DNA of 64,000 nucleotides from CAZAQK01 sp046344715 (GTDB lineage: Bacteria; Pseudomonadota; Alphaproteobacteria; Rickettsiales; SXRF01), in NCBI GenBank assembly GCA_046344715.1, contig JBKDKX010000012.1, positions 41,518 through 105,517 on the forward strand, given 5' to 3'. Positions 8,250 to 16,825 of this stretch are shown here, one piece after another. The notes below the pieces were generated by a model. It was not told the origin of the DNA. It saw nothing but the letters and a program-made list of their open reading frames with translations, and ran no database searches. Both the position numbers and the translations under genes were made by a program. Numbering within the stretch: position 1 is the stretch's first letter; every line of letters begins with the position of its first letter.

Positions 8250-9427
8250 GGCAACAGCTCCCGATACACTTCCAGTGTCTTCTGGCACATTGTGTCTGTT
8301 GAAAAATGCTGGGCGTTATAGGTAGAGTGGTAGGCTACGTTATACATTTCTTCTTCCGTCAGTGAAAGCGCGTGCTCTATCACACGGGCGAGTGCAGCAA
8401 CATCTCCTGGGGGCACTAGCCAGCCAGTTACATCAGGTATCACCGTTTCCATTGGTCCGCCATGGTTGGTGGCAACAATCGGCCTGCCCATCGCCTGCGC
8501 TTCCAGCACCACGCGGCCAAAGGCTTCCGGATCAAGCGATGCGGCAACCACCAGCTTGGCCAGCATATAAGCTTCCGGCATGTTGTAGGTATGTGGCACA
8601 ATGCGTACATGGCCAGCGAGATCATTAGCCATGATAAAATTTTCAAGTTCCTCGCGGTATGCTTCACGGCCTTTATCATCGCCCAGCAGTACAGCAAAGA
8701 AATTACGATGTGGTAGGCTGGCAAGGGCTTGCAGGAAAATATGCTGTCCTTTCCAGCGTGTGATGCGCGCAGGGAACAACAACAGCGGCAGCGATTCCGG
8801 TAGGTTCCACTCCTTGCTTAGCTCAATCATACGCGCCGAGGAATAATTAGCTGGATTAAACAGGTTCAAATCCACACCACGGTGGATGATTCTCAGGTTG
8901 CCAAACATCATGGAATAATTTTTCTGGATATGATCGGCGATGAAATTAGAAATGGCGATAACGCGCTCACCTTTGGTCATGATGGCGTTGTATTTTCGTT
9001 TCCATTCGTTCTGAATGTTGTAGGTGCCGTGGAAAGTGGTTACAAAGTGGCAGCCAGTACGTTTTGCTGCCAGCCACGCCGACCATGCTGGTGCGCGTGA
9101 GCGCGCATGGATGATGTCCACTTTATGCTTGCGTATCAGTTTCTCCAGCCTTCGCGCATTTAACCATATTTTTAGAGGATTCTTGGTGGCAAGCGGCAGG
9201 GTGATATGGGTTGCACCGACTCGTGCCAGAGGCGTCGTCATCGCGCCACCTTCTGAAGCAACAAGCGCTTTCCAGCCAGCCTGAGTAATGGCGCGGGCGA
9301 TTTCAACCGTGCCGCGTTCAACCCCGCCACTGCGCATTTCAGGCAATACCTGCAAGATAACGGGCTGTTTGACTATCTTCGGTTTTAATTGCGTTTTATA
9401 CATGCTTCGAATAGAGGTATGTGGCAC
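8246..9427 (-). CDS. Glycosyltransferase family 4 (GT-B fold)
   Basis: Transfers a sugar from a nucleotide sugar, probably during lipopolysaccharide or envelope glycan assembly; the acceptor is unknown. N-terminal GGVERGTVEIARAI is a typical acceptor-side start, and the donor domain shows FPARITRWKGQHIFLQAL, then DPEAFGRVVLEAQAMGRPIV with the EX7E motif. 393 residues from GTG at 9427, or 385 from ATG at 9403; neither has a strong ribosome site. It diverges from the hydrolase gene, with the outer start codons overlapping. Confidence 0.88.
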   Translation of the reverse strand: MPHTSIRSMYKTQLKPKIVKQPVILQVLPEMRSGGVERGTVEIARAITQAGWKALVASEGGAMTTPLARVGATHITLPLATKNPLKIWLNARRLEKLIRKHKVDIIHARSRAPAWSAWLAAKRTGCHFVTTFHGTYNIQNEWKRKYNAIMTKGERVIAISNFIADHIQKNYSMMFGNLRIIHRGVDLNLFNPANYSSARMIELSKEWNLPESLPLLLFPARITRWKGQHIFLQALASLPHRNFFAVLLGDDKGREAYREELENFIMANDLAGHVRIVPHTYNMPEAYMLAKLVVAASLDPEAFGRVVLEAQAMGRPIVATNHGGPMETVIPDVTGWLVPPGDVAALARVIEHALSLTEEEMYNVAYHSTYNAQHFSTDTMCQKTLEVYRELLP

Positions 9428-9441
9428 TAAAGGCTGTAGAG

Positions 9442-10212
9442 ATGAACACGGAATCCGTCAAGCATAAAACCCCGTCTGTCCTGAGTTTACAAGATGGCAA
9501 GCGGCTTGCATATCATCTTACAGAAGGCCTTTTGCCCTGCGTGATATTTATGGGCGGCTTCAAATCAGATATGACAGGGTCAAAAGCGTTGGCATTGGAA
9601 AACCTGTGCAAGCAGCGTGGACAGCGGTTTATACGCTTTGATTATACCGGGCATGGACAGTCTAGCGGTAATTTCCGCGATGGAACCATTGGTTCATGGC
9701 AACAAGATGTGCTTGCTGTGCTTGATAAGCTTGGTTCAGAGAAAAATATTCTGGTCGGTTCCAGCATGGGCGCGTGGCAGATGCTGCTGGCGGCAAAGGC
9801 GCGGCCAGAAAAAATAATAGCACTGGTGGGCATTGCCAGCGCGCCGGATTTTACCGAAAAGCTCATATGGGAACAGCTTTCCAAAGAGCAAAAACAAACC
9901 ATGAGTGAGCAGGGGGAGGTACTGCTGCCTTCCTGCTATGGTGAAGATCCATATCCTATTACTAAACAGCTGATAGATGATGGTAGAAAGCATTTGCTGC
10001 TGGATTCTCCTATACCCATCAATGTGCCGGTGCGCCTTATTCATGGCCTGAAAGACGAGGATGTGCCGTGGCAGTTCTCGGTAAGGCTGGCGGAGTGCCT
10101 TGAAAGTAATGATGTCCATGTAAAATATATTAAAAATGGCGGGCACAGATTATCCGATCCGGAACATCTGGAAATCATTACTGATCAAATGTCTATTCTA
10201 CTGCGTCGGTAG
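9442..10212 (+). CDS. Alpha/beta hydrolase
   Basis: A serine hydrolase of the small dienelactone-hydrolase/BAAT-like group; the substrate is unknown. It shows FMGGFKSDMTG (oxyanion region), YTGHGQSSG, the nucleophile elbow GSSMGAW with Ser near residue 111, the acid in HGLKDEDVP and the catalytic His in NGGHRLSD. The ATG at 9442 is chosen because AAAGG lies 8 nt upstream; a GTG at 9421 is also open. It converges on the arylsulfotransferase-like gene with a 15-nt overlap. Confidence 0.85.
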   Translation: MNTESVKHKTPSVLSLQDGKRLAYHLTEGLLPCVIFMGGFKSDMTGSKALALENLCKQRGQRFIRFDYTGHGQSSGNFRDGTIGSWQQDVLAVLDKLGSEKNILVGSSMGAWQMLLAAKARPEKIIALVGIASAPDFTEKLIWEQLSKEQKQTMSEQGEVLLPSCYGEDPYPITKQLIDDGRKHLLLDSPIPINVPVRLIHGLKDEDVPWQFSVRLAECLESNDVHVKYIKNGGHRLSDPEHLEIITDQMSILLRR

Positions 10213-11499
10213 AAATTGAATTGCACTTGCTGGTAATATTCTTGCCCATACTATGGGCAAACGTTTTTTTCCATTGTAATAGCTTGCGTCATAATAGGGA
10301 TTTCTGAATTCCCAAACCAATTTTCCCTGATTAGTTACTTCAAGAATTTTTCCTTCCATACCTGAGACAATCATCCAATGTCCATTAGGTAATTTTTGTT
10401 GCGCACCCAAAAATTCTGCATAAAAGCTTACGTTAGTCTTTTTGCTGAAGAGGCTAGTTATCTTTTTTGTTTTAAAATCATATTCTAAAATTCTGGAGTA
10501 TTTTTGTTTACTACCCCTATTGTCAAAGGCGATAATCGTACCATGTTCTGTAAATTGAGCATCATGTTGAAATTGCCATGGCCCAATCTTGAACCAGACA
10601 AATTTTTCTGTTGGAATGTCCAGTATCCCTATGGCATTCATTGTGGGCATTGAGATCAGTATATTATTGGGTTTTATTTCGGGAAAAAGTTTAGCGTAAT
10701 TCTCAGGTAACGCCATAATCGAGTTGGCATGCATAATATCGGCTTTCCATACCGGTTTAGCGACATGCGTAGCTAATTCGTCCCGGAAATCGGAATTGGC
10801 AAGTGCTTCAAGCAGAGAAATTCGTTTCAATTCATTCCCTGATGGATCTAGAATAACAAAAAAATCTTCTTGAATTAAGGTATCATGGAATTCCATACCG
10901 CTTATCTGCGGCACCTTTATTTTCTGGCTTAGGGCATAAATTGTACCATCTGGCTGTACTTCAATTTTGTGATGAAAATTATCGTCTATTTTCCACAATA
11001 AATTTGAATTTTTGTCTAATTTTACTAAACCATATCCATATGGTGTATCAATTCTACCATGGTAGGTAGCGAGCAAATCTCCGTTAGGATAAACGTGCAG
11101 GCCGTACCATAGAACAAATGTGTCTGGTAACGGTTTGTTAACATGCGGAGCTCCATCCTTCCATGCTTCATTAAATGACATTTGCCATCTATGTAATTCA
11201 TTTCCTTGTTTATCTATAAGCAGAGCCATCGTGCGATGTGGAGTGTATAATACATAACCGTCGTAATTTTTCTTCAAAACAGACATTGGACGCGTATTTT
11301 TCTTCACAAGAGTAGATTTTTTTGCGTCCTCGAATGCTTTATTCTTTTGTTTATTAGCAATGTAGGCAAGTTCTGATTTGTTTATTAGTTGGTATGGAAA
11401 ATACTTAAAATAAGTGAGAATCGCACCAGAAAGAAAGCTAAGTATCAGAAATGAAATAATAAAAAACGACTTTAACAACCAATCAATATTATTCATCAA
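10198..11499 (-). CDS. Arylsulfotransferase-like (ASST family) membrane-anchored protein
   Basis: One N-terminal membrane helix (about 8-31) anchors a periplasmic beta-propeller-like domain. Repeated blades each contain an Asp/Asn-Gly turn and a Trp, for example LLIDKQGNELHRW, LVKLDKNSNLLWKI and ILEVTNQGKLVWEFRNPYY, which is the pattern of the arylsulfotransferase family. The family conserves histidines for sulfuryl transfer; DIMHANS and QFQHDAQF are candidates. Whether it transfers sulfate or only uses the fold is unknown. AT-rich relative to neighbouring genes. Confidence 0.7.
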   Translation of the reverse strand: MMNNIDWLLKSFFIISFLILSFLSGAILTYFKYFPYQLINKSELAYIANKQKNKAFEDAKKSTLVKKNTRPMSVLKKNYDGYVLYTPHRTMALLIDKQGNELHRWQMSFNEAWKDGAPHVNKPLPDTFVLWYGLHVYPNGDLLATYHGRIDTPYGYGLVKLDKNSNLLWKIDDNFHHKIEVQPDGTIYALSQKIKVPQISGMEFHDTLIQEDFFVILDPSGNELKRISLLEALANSDFRDELATHVAKPVWKADIMHANSIMALPENYAKLFPEIKPNNILISMPTMNAIGILDIPTEKFVWFKIGPWQFQHDAQFTEHGTIIAFDNRGSKQKYSRILEYDFKTKKITSLFSKKTNVSFYAEFLGAQQKLPNGHWMIVSGMEGKILEVTNQGKLVWEFRNPYYDASYYNGKKRLPIVWARILPASAIQFLPTQ

Positions 11500-11611
11500 G
11501 TTGCTCCGATATTTTTACTGTGAGTCAATAATATTATGCTGTCCAGGCATTACATTTTGCTTCACAGTAAATTTTATATTAGAATCTGCAGCCTTTGTAA
11601 AAGGATTGATA

Positions 11612-12775
11612 ATGAAACCCACCACTAAACCCAAAAATCCGAATTTTTCCTCAGGCCCTTGCTCTAAACGCCCCGGCTGGTCGCTGGATACCTTGAAAGG
11701 CGCAGCTCTTGGCCGTTCTCACCGTGCCAAAATCGGTAAGGATAAACTGGCCGAAGCTATAGAACTCAGCAAAAAAGTGCTGGGTATGCCTTCTGATTAC
11801 CTTCTTGGCGTTGTGCCTGCATCGGATACTGGCGCGGTGGAAATGGCCATGTGGTCTATGCTTGGCGCACGTGGTGTAGACGTGCTGGCGTGGGAGAGTT
11901 TTAGCTCTATCTGGGCATCAGACTGTAAAAACCAGCTTAAGCTAAAAGATCTGAATGTATACAAGGCCGATTTCGGCAAGCTGCCGGATTTAAGCAAAGT
12001 AGATTGTAATCGCGATGTGGTGTTTGCATGGAACGGCACAACCTCCGGCGTGCGTGTGCCAAATGGTGACTGGATACCGGATAACCGCGAAGGCCTGACT
12101 ATCTGCGATGCCACATCAGCTGTATTCGCCATGGAACTACCATGGAAGAAGCTGGATGTGGTGACATGGTCTTGGCAGAAGGTGCTGGGTGGTGAGGCGG
12201 CGCATGGCATGCTGGCACTTTCTCCGCGCGCAGTAGAACGCCTGCAAACCTACAGCCCAAGCTGGCCGCTGCCGAAGATTTTCCAGATGACCAAGGGTGG
12301 CAAGCTGATTGAAGGTATCTTCAAAGGAGAAACCATCAATACCCCTTCTATGATGTGCGTGGAAGACGTGCTGGACAGCCTGCGCTGGGCGCAATCATGC
12401 GGTAATGTTTCCGGCCTTATCAAGCGCTCTGAAGCGAACCTGAAAGCCATTGAAAACTGGGTGGAAAAATGTGGCTGGGCGGATTTCCTTGCGGAAGACA
12501 AGGCAACGCGCTCCTGCACCTCTATTTGCCTTAAAATCGTTGACGCATGGTATCAGGGGCTTTCGGATGAAGCAAAAGCCGATGCTGCTAAGAAAGTCCC
12601 TTCCATGCTCGAAAAAGAAGGTGTAGCGTTTGATATCGGCGCATACCGTGATGCTCCTGCCGGCCTGCGTATCTGGGGTGGTGCAACGGTTGAAACCTCT
12701 GATATCGAAGCCCTCCTGCCATGGCTCGACTGGGCGTGGAACGAAGTGAAGCAAACCATGGCGAAGGCGGCGTAA
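11612..12775 (+). CDS. serC: Phosphoserine aminotransferase SerC
   Basis: Converts 3-phosphohydroxypyruvate to phosphoserine with glutamate, step two of serine synthesis. The alphaproteobacterial type begins NPNFSSGPCSKRPGW and has TSAVFAMELPWKKLDVVTWSWQK, where the last Lys is the PLP-binding residue. The ATG at 11612 is chosen for the AAAGGA site 6 nt upstream and the normal family start; the frame is open further up. 387 residues. It is followed by an unknown gene and then serA, so serine genes are co-directional. Confidence 0.96.
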   Translation: MKPTTKPKNPNFSSGPCSKRPGWSLDTLKGAALGRSHRAKIGKDKLAEAIELSKKVLGMPSDYLLGVVPASDTGAVEMAMWSMLGARGVDVLAWESFSSIWASDCKNQLKLKDLNVYKADFGKLPDLSKVDCNRDVVFAWNGTTSGVRVPNGDWIPDNREGLTICDATSAVFAMELPWKKLDVVTWSWQKVLGGEAAHGMLALSPRAVERLQTYSPSWPLPKIFQMTKGGKLIEGIFKGETINTPSMMCVEDVLDSLRWAQSCGNVSGLIKRSEANLKAIENWVEKCGWADFLAEDKATRSCTSICLKIVDAWYQGLSDEAKADAAKKVPSMLEKEGVAFDIGAYRDAPAGLRIWGGATVETSDIEALLPWLDWAWNEVKQTMAKAA

Positions 12776-12779
12776 TTGT

Positions 12780-13526
12780 ATGTCCATTGATCCTAAGAAA
12801 GAACGGATATCGAAGCTTGTGCAGCGTTGGAAAGAAGAGGTTTTGCCACATGCATACCATAATTTTTTTACTCAAGACTTGGATGGCTTAGACAAAAACA
12901 TACACGGTGTATTTACAAGCAGCACAGTATTGGAAAGCATAAATATCGATCTTTTCAGGCCAGTAACGGTTGAAGCTGTTGTTAAAGATGACCCTAGTGC
13001 AGATGTTCAAGATACTATTAGTGATAACAAGGAAATTAATAAAGATGCATTGGGCTATGAGGACCCACTTTCAATATTGAAAAACTTAAACATACAATTT
13101 CAAGCGGCAGAAAGCGGAAAAATAGACCCAAAAATTCTGAAGGATGCATACACAATTCTTGATGATATGATAGATTACCACCATTATACTTCTGCAAAAA
13201 TAAAGAAATGGTTGGATAAACCTGCTGATGATAAATTAGAAAGTGTTAGAAAACGGTTGGATAGTATTGCAGCCTTAGAAATGCTACAGGGTGAAATACG
13301 AGCTTCTGATGAAGATTTGGCAGACATGCAGAAAAGATTGGCGGGTGAAAAACACACTCAAGTGCCTGCAGACGTCTTGGCAAAGGAAACATCAGTAAAA
13401 CAAAAAGAATTTGAGTGTCATGAAGGTAATATCCTTGTTCTCAAACAAGTGATGGGGCTAGTCGCAGGCTTAGCAAAAGATTTAGGCGTTAGCCTGCCTA
13501 CTCAAAACAACAAGCCGTATCGTTAA
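12780..13526 (+). CDS. Unknown protein between serC and serA
   Basis: I do not recognise a family. The 248-residue protein is soluble, acidic and mostly helical by composition, with a likely coiled-coil stretch in residues 150-215 (DEDLADMQKRLAGEKH). It starts 4 nt after serC and ends 16 nt before serA, so it is co-transcribed with serine synthesis, though nothing in the sequence links it to that pathway. Its AT-richer composition differs from both serC and serA, which hints at later insertion into the operon. Confidence 0.65.
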   Translation: MSIDPKKERISKLVQRWKEEVLPHAYHNFFTQDLDGLDKNIHGVFTSSTVLESINIDLFRPVTVEAVVKDDPSADVQDTISDNKEINKDALGYEDPLSILKNLNIQFQAAESGKIDPKILKDAYTILDDMIDYHHYTSAKIKKWLDKPADDKLESVRKRLDSIAALEMLQGEIRASDEDLADMQKRLAGEKHTQVPADVLAKETSVKQKEFECHEGNILVLKQVMGLVAGLAKDLGVSLPTQNNKPYR

Positions 13527-13542
13527 ATTAAGAGGAAATATA

Positions 13543-15117
13543 ATGCCAAAAGTTTTAATAGCCGATAAGTTAAGCCAGCAAGCCATTGAAGAGTTTGAAA
13601 AGCGCGGGGTTAAAGCCGATGTGAAGACTGGCCTTGCCGTAGAAGATCTCCTCAAAATCGTGGGTGAGTATGATGGCGTGGCCATTCGTTCTGCCACCAA
13701 AATAACCAAGGAAGTTCTGGCTGCAGCCAAAAAACTCAAAGTGGTTGGCCGTGCGGGTATTGGTGTTGATAACGTGGATATTCCGGCGGCGACAGCTAGT
13801 GGCGTGGTGGTGATGAATACACCTTTTGGCAATTCTATCACAACTGCTGAGCACAGTATTGCACTTATGATGTCACTCGCTCGCCAGATTCCGGAGGCGA
13901 ATGCCTCCACTCATGCCGGGAAATGGGAAAAGAATAAATTTATGGGCGTTGAGCTTTCCGGCAAAACGCTTGGGCTTATTGGCTGTGGCAATATCGGCTC
14001 TATCGTGGCCGATCGTGCTCAGGGCTTAAAAATGAAAGTCGTGGTGTATGACCCATATCTTTCACAGGATCGTGCAGAAGCCATCAACGTAGAAAAAGTA
14101 GAGTTGGATACACTTTTAGAACGTGCCGATTTCATCAGTCTGCACACACCGATGACCGAAACTACCAAAAATATCCTGAATAAAAACACACTCGCCATGT
14201 GTAAAAAGGGCGTACGGATTATCAACTGCGCGCGTGGCGGGCTGGTGAATGAGGCAGACCTTAAGGCGGCTATAGAATCCGGGCAGGTGGCCGGTGCGGC
14301 GCTGGATGTGTTTGAGGAAGAACCTGCGAAGAGCAATATTTTGTTTGGCATGCCACAAATTGTCTGCACGCCGCATCTTGGCGCGTCCACTACGGAGGCA
14401 CAGGAGAATGTGGCTGTTCAGGTGGCCGAGCAGATGGCAGATTATTTAACTAGTGGTGCAGTAAGCAATGCGCTGAATATTCCATCCATGTCAGCGGAAG
14501 ATGCTGCAAAACTGAAGCCATACCTGACGCTTGCCGATCAGTTGGGTAGCTTCACCGGCCAGCTTACTGAAACTGGCTTAAAGCAGATAAAAGTGGAATA
14601 TGAAGGCGCGGCAAGCAAACTCAACAACAAGCCACTTACGGCGGTTATCCTCAAAGGTATCCTTGCACCGCAGATGGAAGGCGTGAATATGGTGAACGCA
14701 CCTGTGGTAGCCAAAGAGCGCAACATTGAAGTAAGTGGTGCCAGCGTTGAGCGTAAGGGTGATTATAGCACGCTTATCCGCATCACCGTGGTAACGGAAA
14801 AAGGTACGCGCACCGTTGCAGGCACACTCTTTGCCGATAAGCCACGCGTGGTAGAAGTCAGCGGGATCCGCTTGGAAGCTGGCCTTGGCAAAATCATGCT
14901 GTATGTGAATAATGATGATAAACCAGGCCTCATCGGCGGTGTCGGCACTATTCTTGGCAAAGCTGGCATCAACGTGGCAAATTTCCATTTGGGTCGTAAC
15001 GACTCGCATAATGAAGCCATCGCGCTGGTGGAGGTAGATAATACCATTCCTGCAGATGTGCTGAAGGAAATTGAAAAGTTGCCAAACGTTAGGCAGGTAA
15101 AGCTACTGAGTTTCTAA
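13543..15117 (+). CDS. serA: D-3-phosphoglycerate dehydrogenase SerA
   Basis: Oxidises 3-phosphoglycerate to phosphohydroxypyruvate, the first step of serine synthesis. 524 residues is the long form: catalytic domain with GRAGIGVDNVD, NAD-binding GLIGCGNIGS, INCARGGLVNEADL and the catalytic pair Glu/His in PHLGAST; then an intervening ASB-type domain (about 330-445) and a C-terminal ACT domain (NNDDKPGLIGGVGTILGKAG) likely for serine feedback. A GAGGAAAT ribosome site lies just before ATG 13543. Confidence 0.97.
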   Translation: MPKVLIADKLSQQAIEEFEKRGVKADVKTGLAVEDLLKIVGEYDGVAIRSATKITKEVLAAAKKLKVVGRAGIGVDNVDIPAATASGVVVMNTPFGNSITTAEHSIALMMSLARQIPEANASTHAGKWEKNKFMGVELSGKTLGLIGCGNIGSIVADRAQGLKMKVVVYDPYLSQDRAEAINVEKVELDTLLERADFISLHTPMTETTKNILNKNTLAMCKKGVRIINCARGGLVNEADLKAAIESGQVAGAALDVFEEEPAKSNILFGMPQIVCTPHLGASTTEAQENVAVQVAEQMADYLTSGAVSNALNIPSMSAEDAAKLKPYLTLADQLGSFTGQLTETGLKQIKVEYEGAASKLNNKPLTAVILKGILAPQMEGVNMVNAPVVAKERNIEVSGASVERKGDYSTLIRITVVTEKGTRTVAGTLFADKPRVVEVSGIRLEAGLGKIMLYVNNDDKPGLIGGVGTILGKAGINVANFHLGRNDSHNEAIALVEVDNTIPADVLKEIEKLPNVRQVKLLSF

Positions 15118-15118
15118 T

Positions 15119-15724
15119 ATGCAGCTATTTTACTCCACAAACTCACCTTATGCACGCAAGTGCCGCGTATTTGTGCTGGAAAAAGGCCTTCAGGGCAGTG
15201 TTGAGTTCATCAACCGCTTCCCGTTAGATAATCCTATTCCGGCAGATTTACTTGCGGCAAACCCGCTTGGCCGCGTGCCAGTGTTGGTTACGGATGAGGG
15301 CATGTCACTCACCGAAAGCTCTGTGATTTGTGATTATCTGGATTCGCTGGCGAAGCCATATCTTATACCCAAAGAAGGTATGCCGCGATACATGGTGCTG
15401 GGCATTGCCGCACTCGCGGATGGCATCATGGATGCTGCTGTTCAATGCGTGCTGGAAAACCGTAAACCGGAAGGCACGCGCAGTGAGGATTGGATAAACC
15501 GTAAAGTTGATTCTATCAAACGCACGCTGAATTTGCTTTCGCAACATCCACCGGAAGATGATGAACCGTTGAGCATGGCAACCATCAGCCTTGCTGTGGC
15601 GCTTTCATACATCAGCTTCCGCCAGCCGCAGCTGGGCTGGGAACAAACATATGCAGCGCTTGCTGCATGGCACAAGATGTTCTCCGCCCGCCCGTCAATG
15701 AAGCAAACTCAGCCGGTTAGCTGA
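15119..15724 (+). CDS. Glutathione S-transferase family protein
   Basis: A 201-residue GST-fold protein. The N-terminal thioredoxin-like domain begins YSTNSPYARKCRVF (Ser/Tyr activating region) and has the cis-proline GRVPVLV and the glutathione-binding ESSVICDYL; an all-helical domain follows. It starts 1 nt after the serA stop, so it is likely read from the same transcript. The substrate cannot be deduced. Confidence 0.9.
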   Translation: MQLFYSTNSPYARKCRVFVLEKGLQGSVEFINRFPLDNPIPADLLAANPLGRVPVLVTDEGMSLTESSVICDYLDSLAKPYLIPKEGMPRYMVLGIAALADGIMDAAVQCVLENRKPEGTRSEDWINRKVDSIKRTLNLLSQHPPEDDEPLSMATISLAVALSYISFRQPQLGWEQTYAALAAWHKMFSARPSMKQTQPVS

Positions 15725-15806
15725 TTTTTGTCATAAAACCTTCATTTATAAACCGTTGTTTCAACGCATAACTACGCCATACTCTCTATGAACGGGGATT
15801 TAGAGT

Positions 15807-16814
15807 ATGGATAAACCTACCGAAACACCAAAACACCGCGGCACGATTATTGTTGATTCAAATGCGTTGTTTGATTTGCGGGTGGCTGTAAATCAAGATT
15901 TTATCCAAGATAATGATAAGAAAAAACGTTACTTCGAGATACTGCGTGCGCTTGGTAAGCAAGGATTTAGCATTCTGATACCAGAAGAAGCGGTGTTTGA
16001 AACCACAAGACATGTTGTAATGGAGGATGGAAAGACACTAAAGAGTGCAATGCCTTATCTTACTCCTCCACATGATGGATTTGTTGGAGATATGGGGTTA
16101 GTACCTGTATTTCGGCAAATTCTTGAGGATAAGGTTTCGGGAGTGCATATACTATCTTCTTTGCAGTTACTGGAATGTCCGGCTACCGTGAAATTGCGTA
16201 CCATCCGCAAGATTATGCAAAAACACCCAGAACCAGATGCAACATCCAAAAGAGCCATTGCTCCTCATATGGATAAGTTACACAATCTTTCAGATAAAGT
16301 GCTTGCTAAACATTTGAATCGCTTTGCAACTATGCCTGCCCAAGATGGCAACATATATCTTTTAAGCACAGATAGGCATTTTGAACATGCGATGGAATCG
16401 GCACATGAAAACCATCCTAATATAAAACTTCTTGATACTACGGGATTCATGCGTGCCCTAACAGAGAGTGGCGTTATTGAAATGGTTGGCATCAAACCAA
16501 GCGTCCCTTTCCAGAGTATGAAATTAGATATTATTACAAATCGAAAAGACCTTCATTCTGATAGGCACCAGCATATTCCGAATGGTTATGTAGATTCTTC
16601 CTGTGCATCTGGCGATACTCATCATCGGTTTCTAAATGATCAACCCTTCGCCGCCGCCATGCGCGAATTGGCGCGGGATTTAGGGATACATGCACAGAAC
16701 GGTACGGTAGGTAGAAATGGCCGTGCGTTATTACCTCATACAAGCAGGTTAGAAGGTCGCGCGGGCAACAGCGTGCACATTTCCCCTAGAACAGATGGGC
16801 CGATGCAATTCTGA
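15807..16814 (+). CDS. PIN-like domain protein of unknown function
   Basis: The first ~225 residues look like a PIN-type nuclease fold: IIVDSNALFDL supplies the first acidic residue, IPEEAVFETTRHV the second, and YLLSTDRHFEHAM the terminal acidic motif. A ~110-residue His- and Asn-rich tail without a recognised domain follows. No antitoxin-like partner gene is adjacent, and at 335 residues it is far larger than VapC toxins. Converges on the next gene. Assignment rests on motif spacing seen by eye. Confidence 0.55.
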   Translation: MDKPTETPKHRGTIIVDSNALFDLRVAVNQDFIQDNDKKKRYFEILRALGKQGFSILIPEEAVFETTRHVVMEDGKTLKSAMPYLTPPHDGFVGDMGLVPVFRQILEDKVSGVHILSSLQLLECPATVKLRTIRKIMQKHPEPDATSKRAIAPHMDKLHNLSDKVLAKHLNRFATMPAQDGNIYLLSTDRHFEHAMESAHENHPNIKLLDTTGFMRALTESGVIEMVGIKPSVPFQSMKLDIITNRKDLHSDRHQHIPNGYVDSSCASGDTHHRFLNDQPFAAAMRELARDLGIHAQNGTVGRNGRALLPHTSRLEGRAGNSVHISPRTDGPMQF

Positions 16815-16825
16815 TATGATATCGC

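Noticed and set aside
13482..15047. Minus-strand frames across serA
   Set aside because: They are reverse-complement shadows of a well-conserved gene.
15807..16814. VapC-type toxin of a toxin-antitoxin pair
   Set aside because: No small antitoxin gene upstream and the protein is more than twice the usual length.
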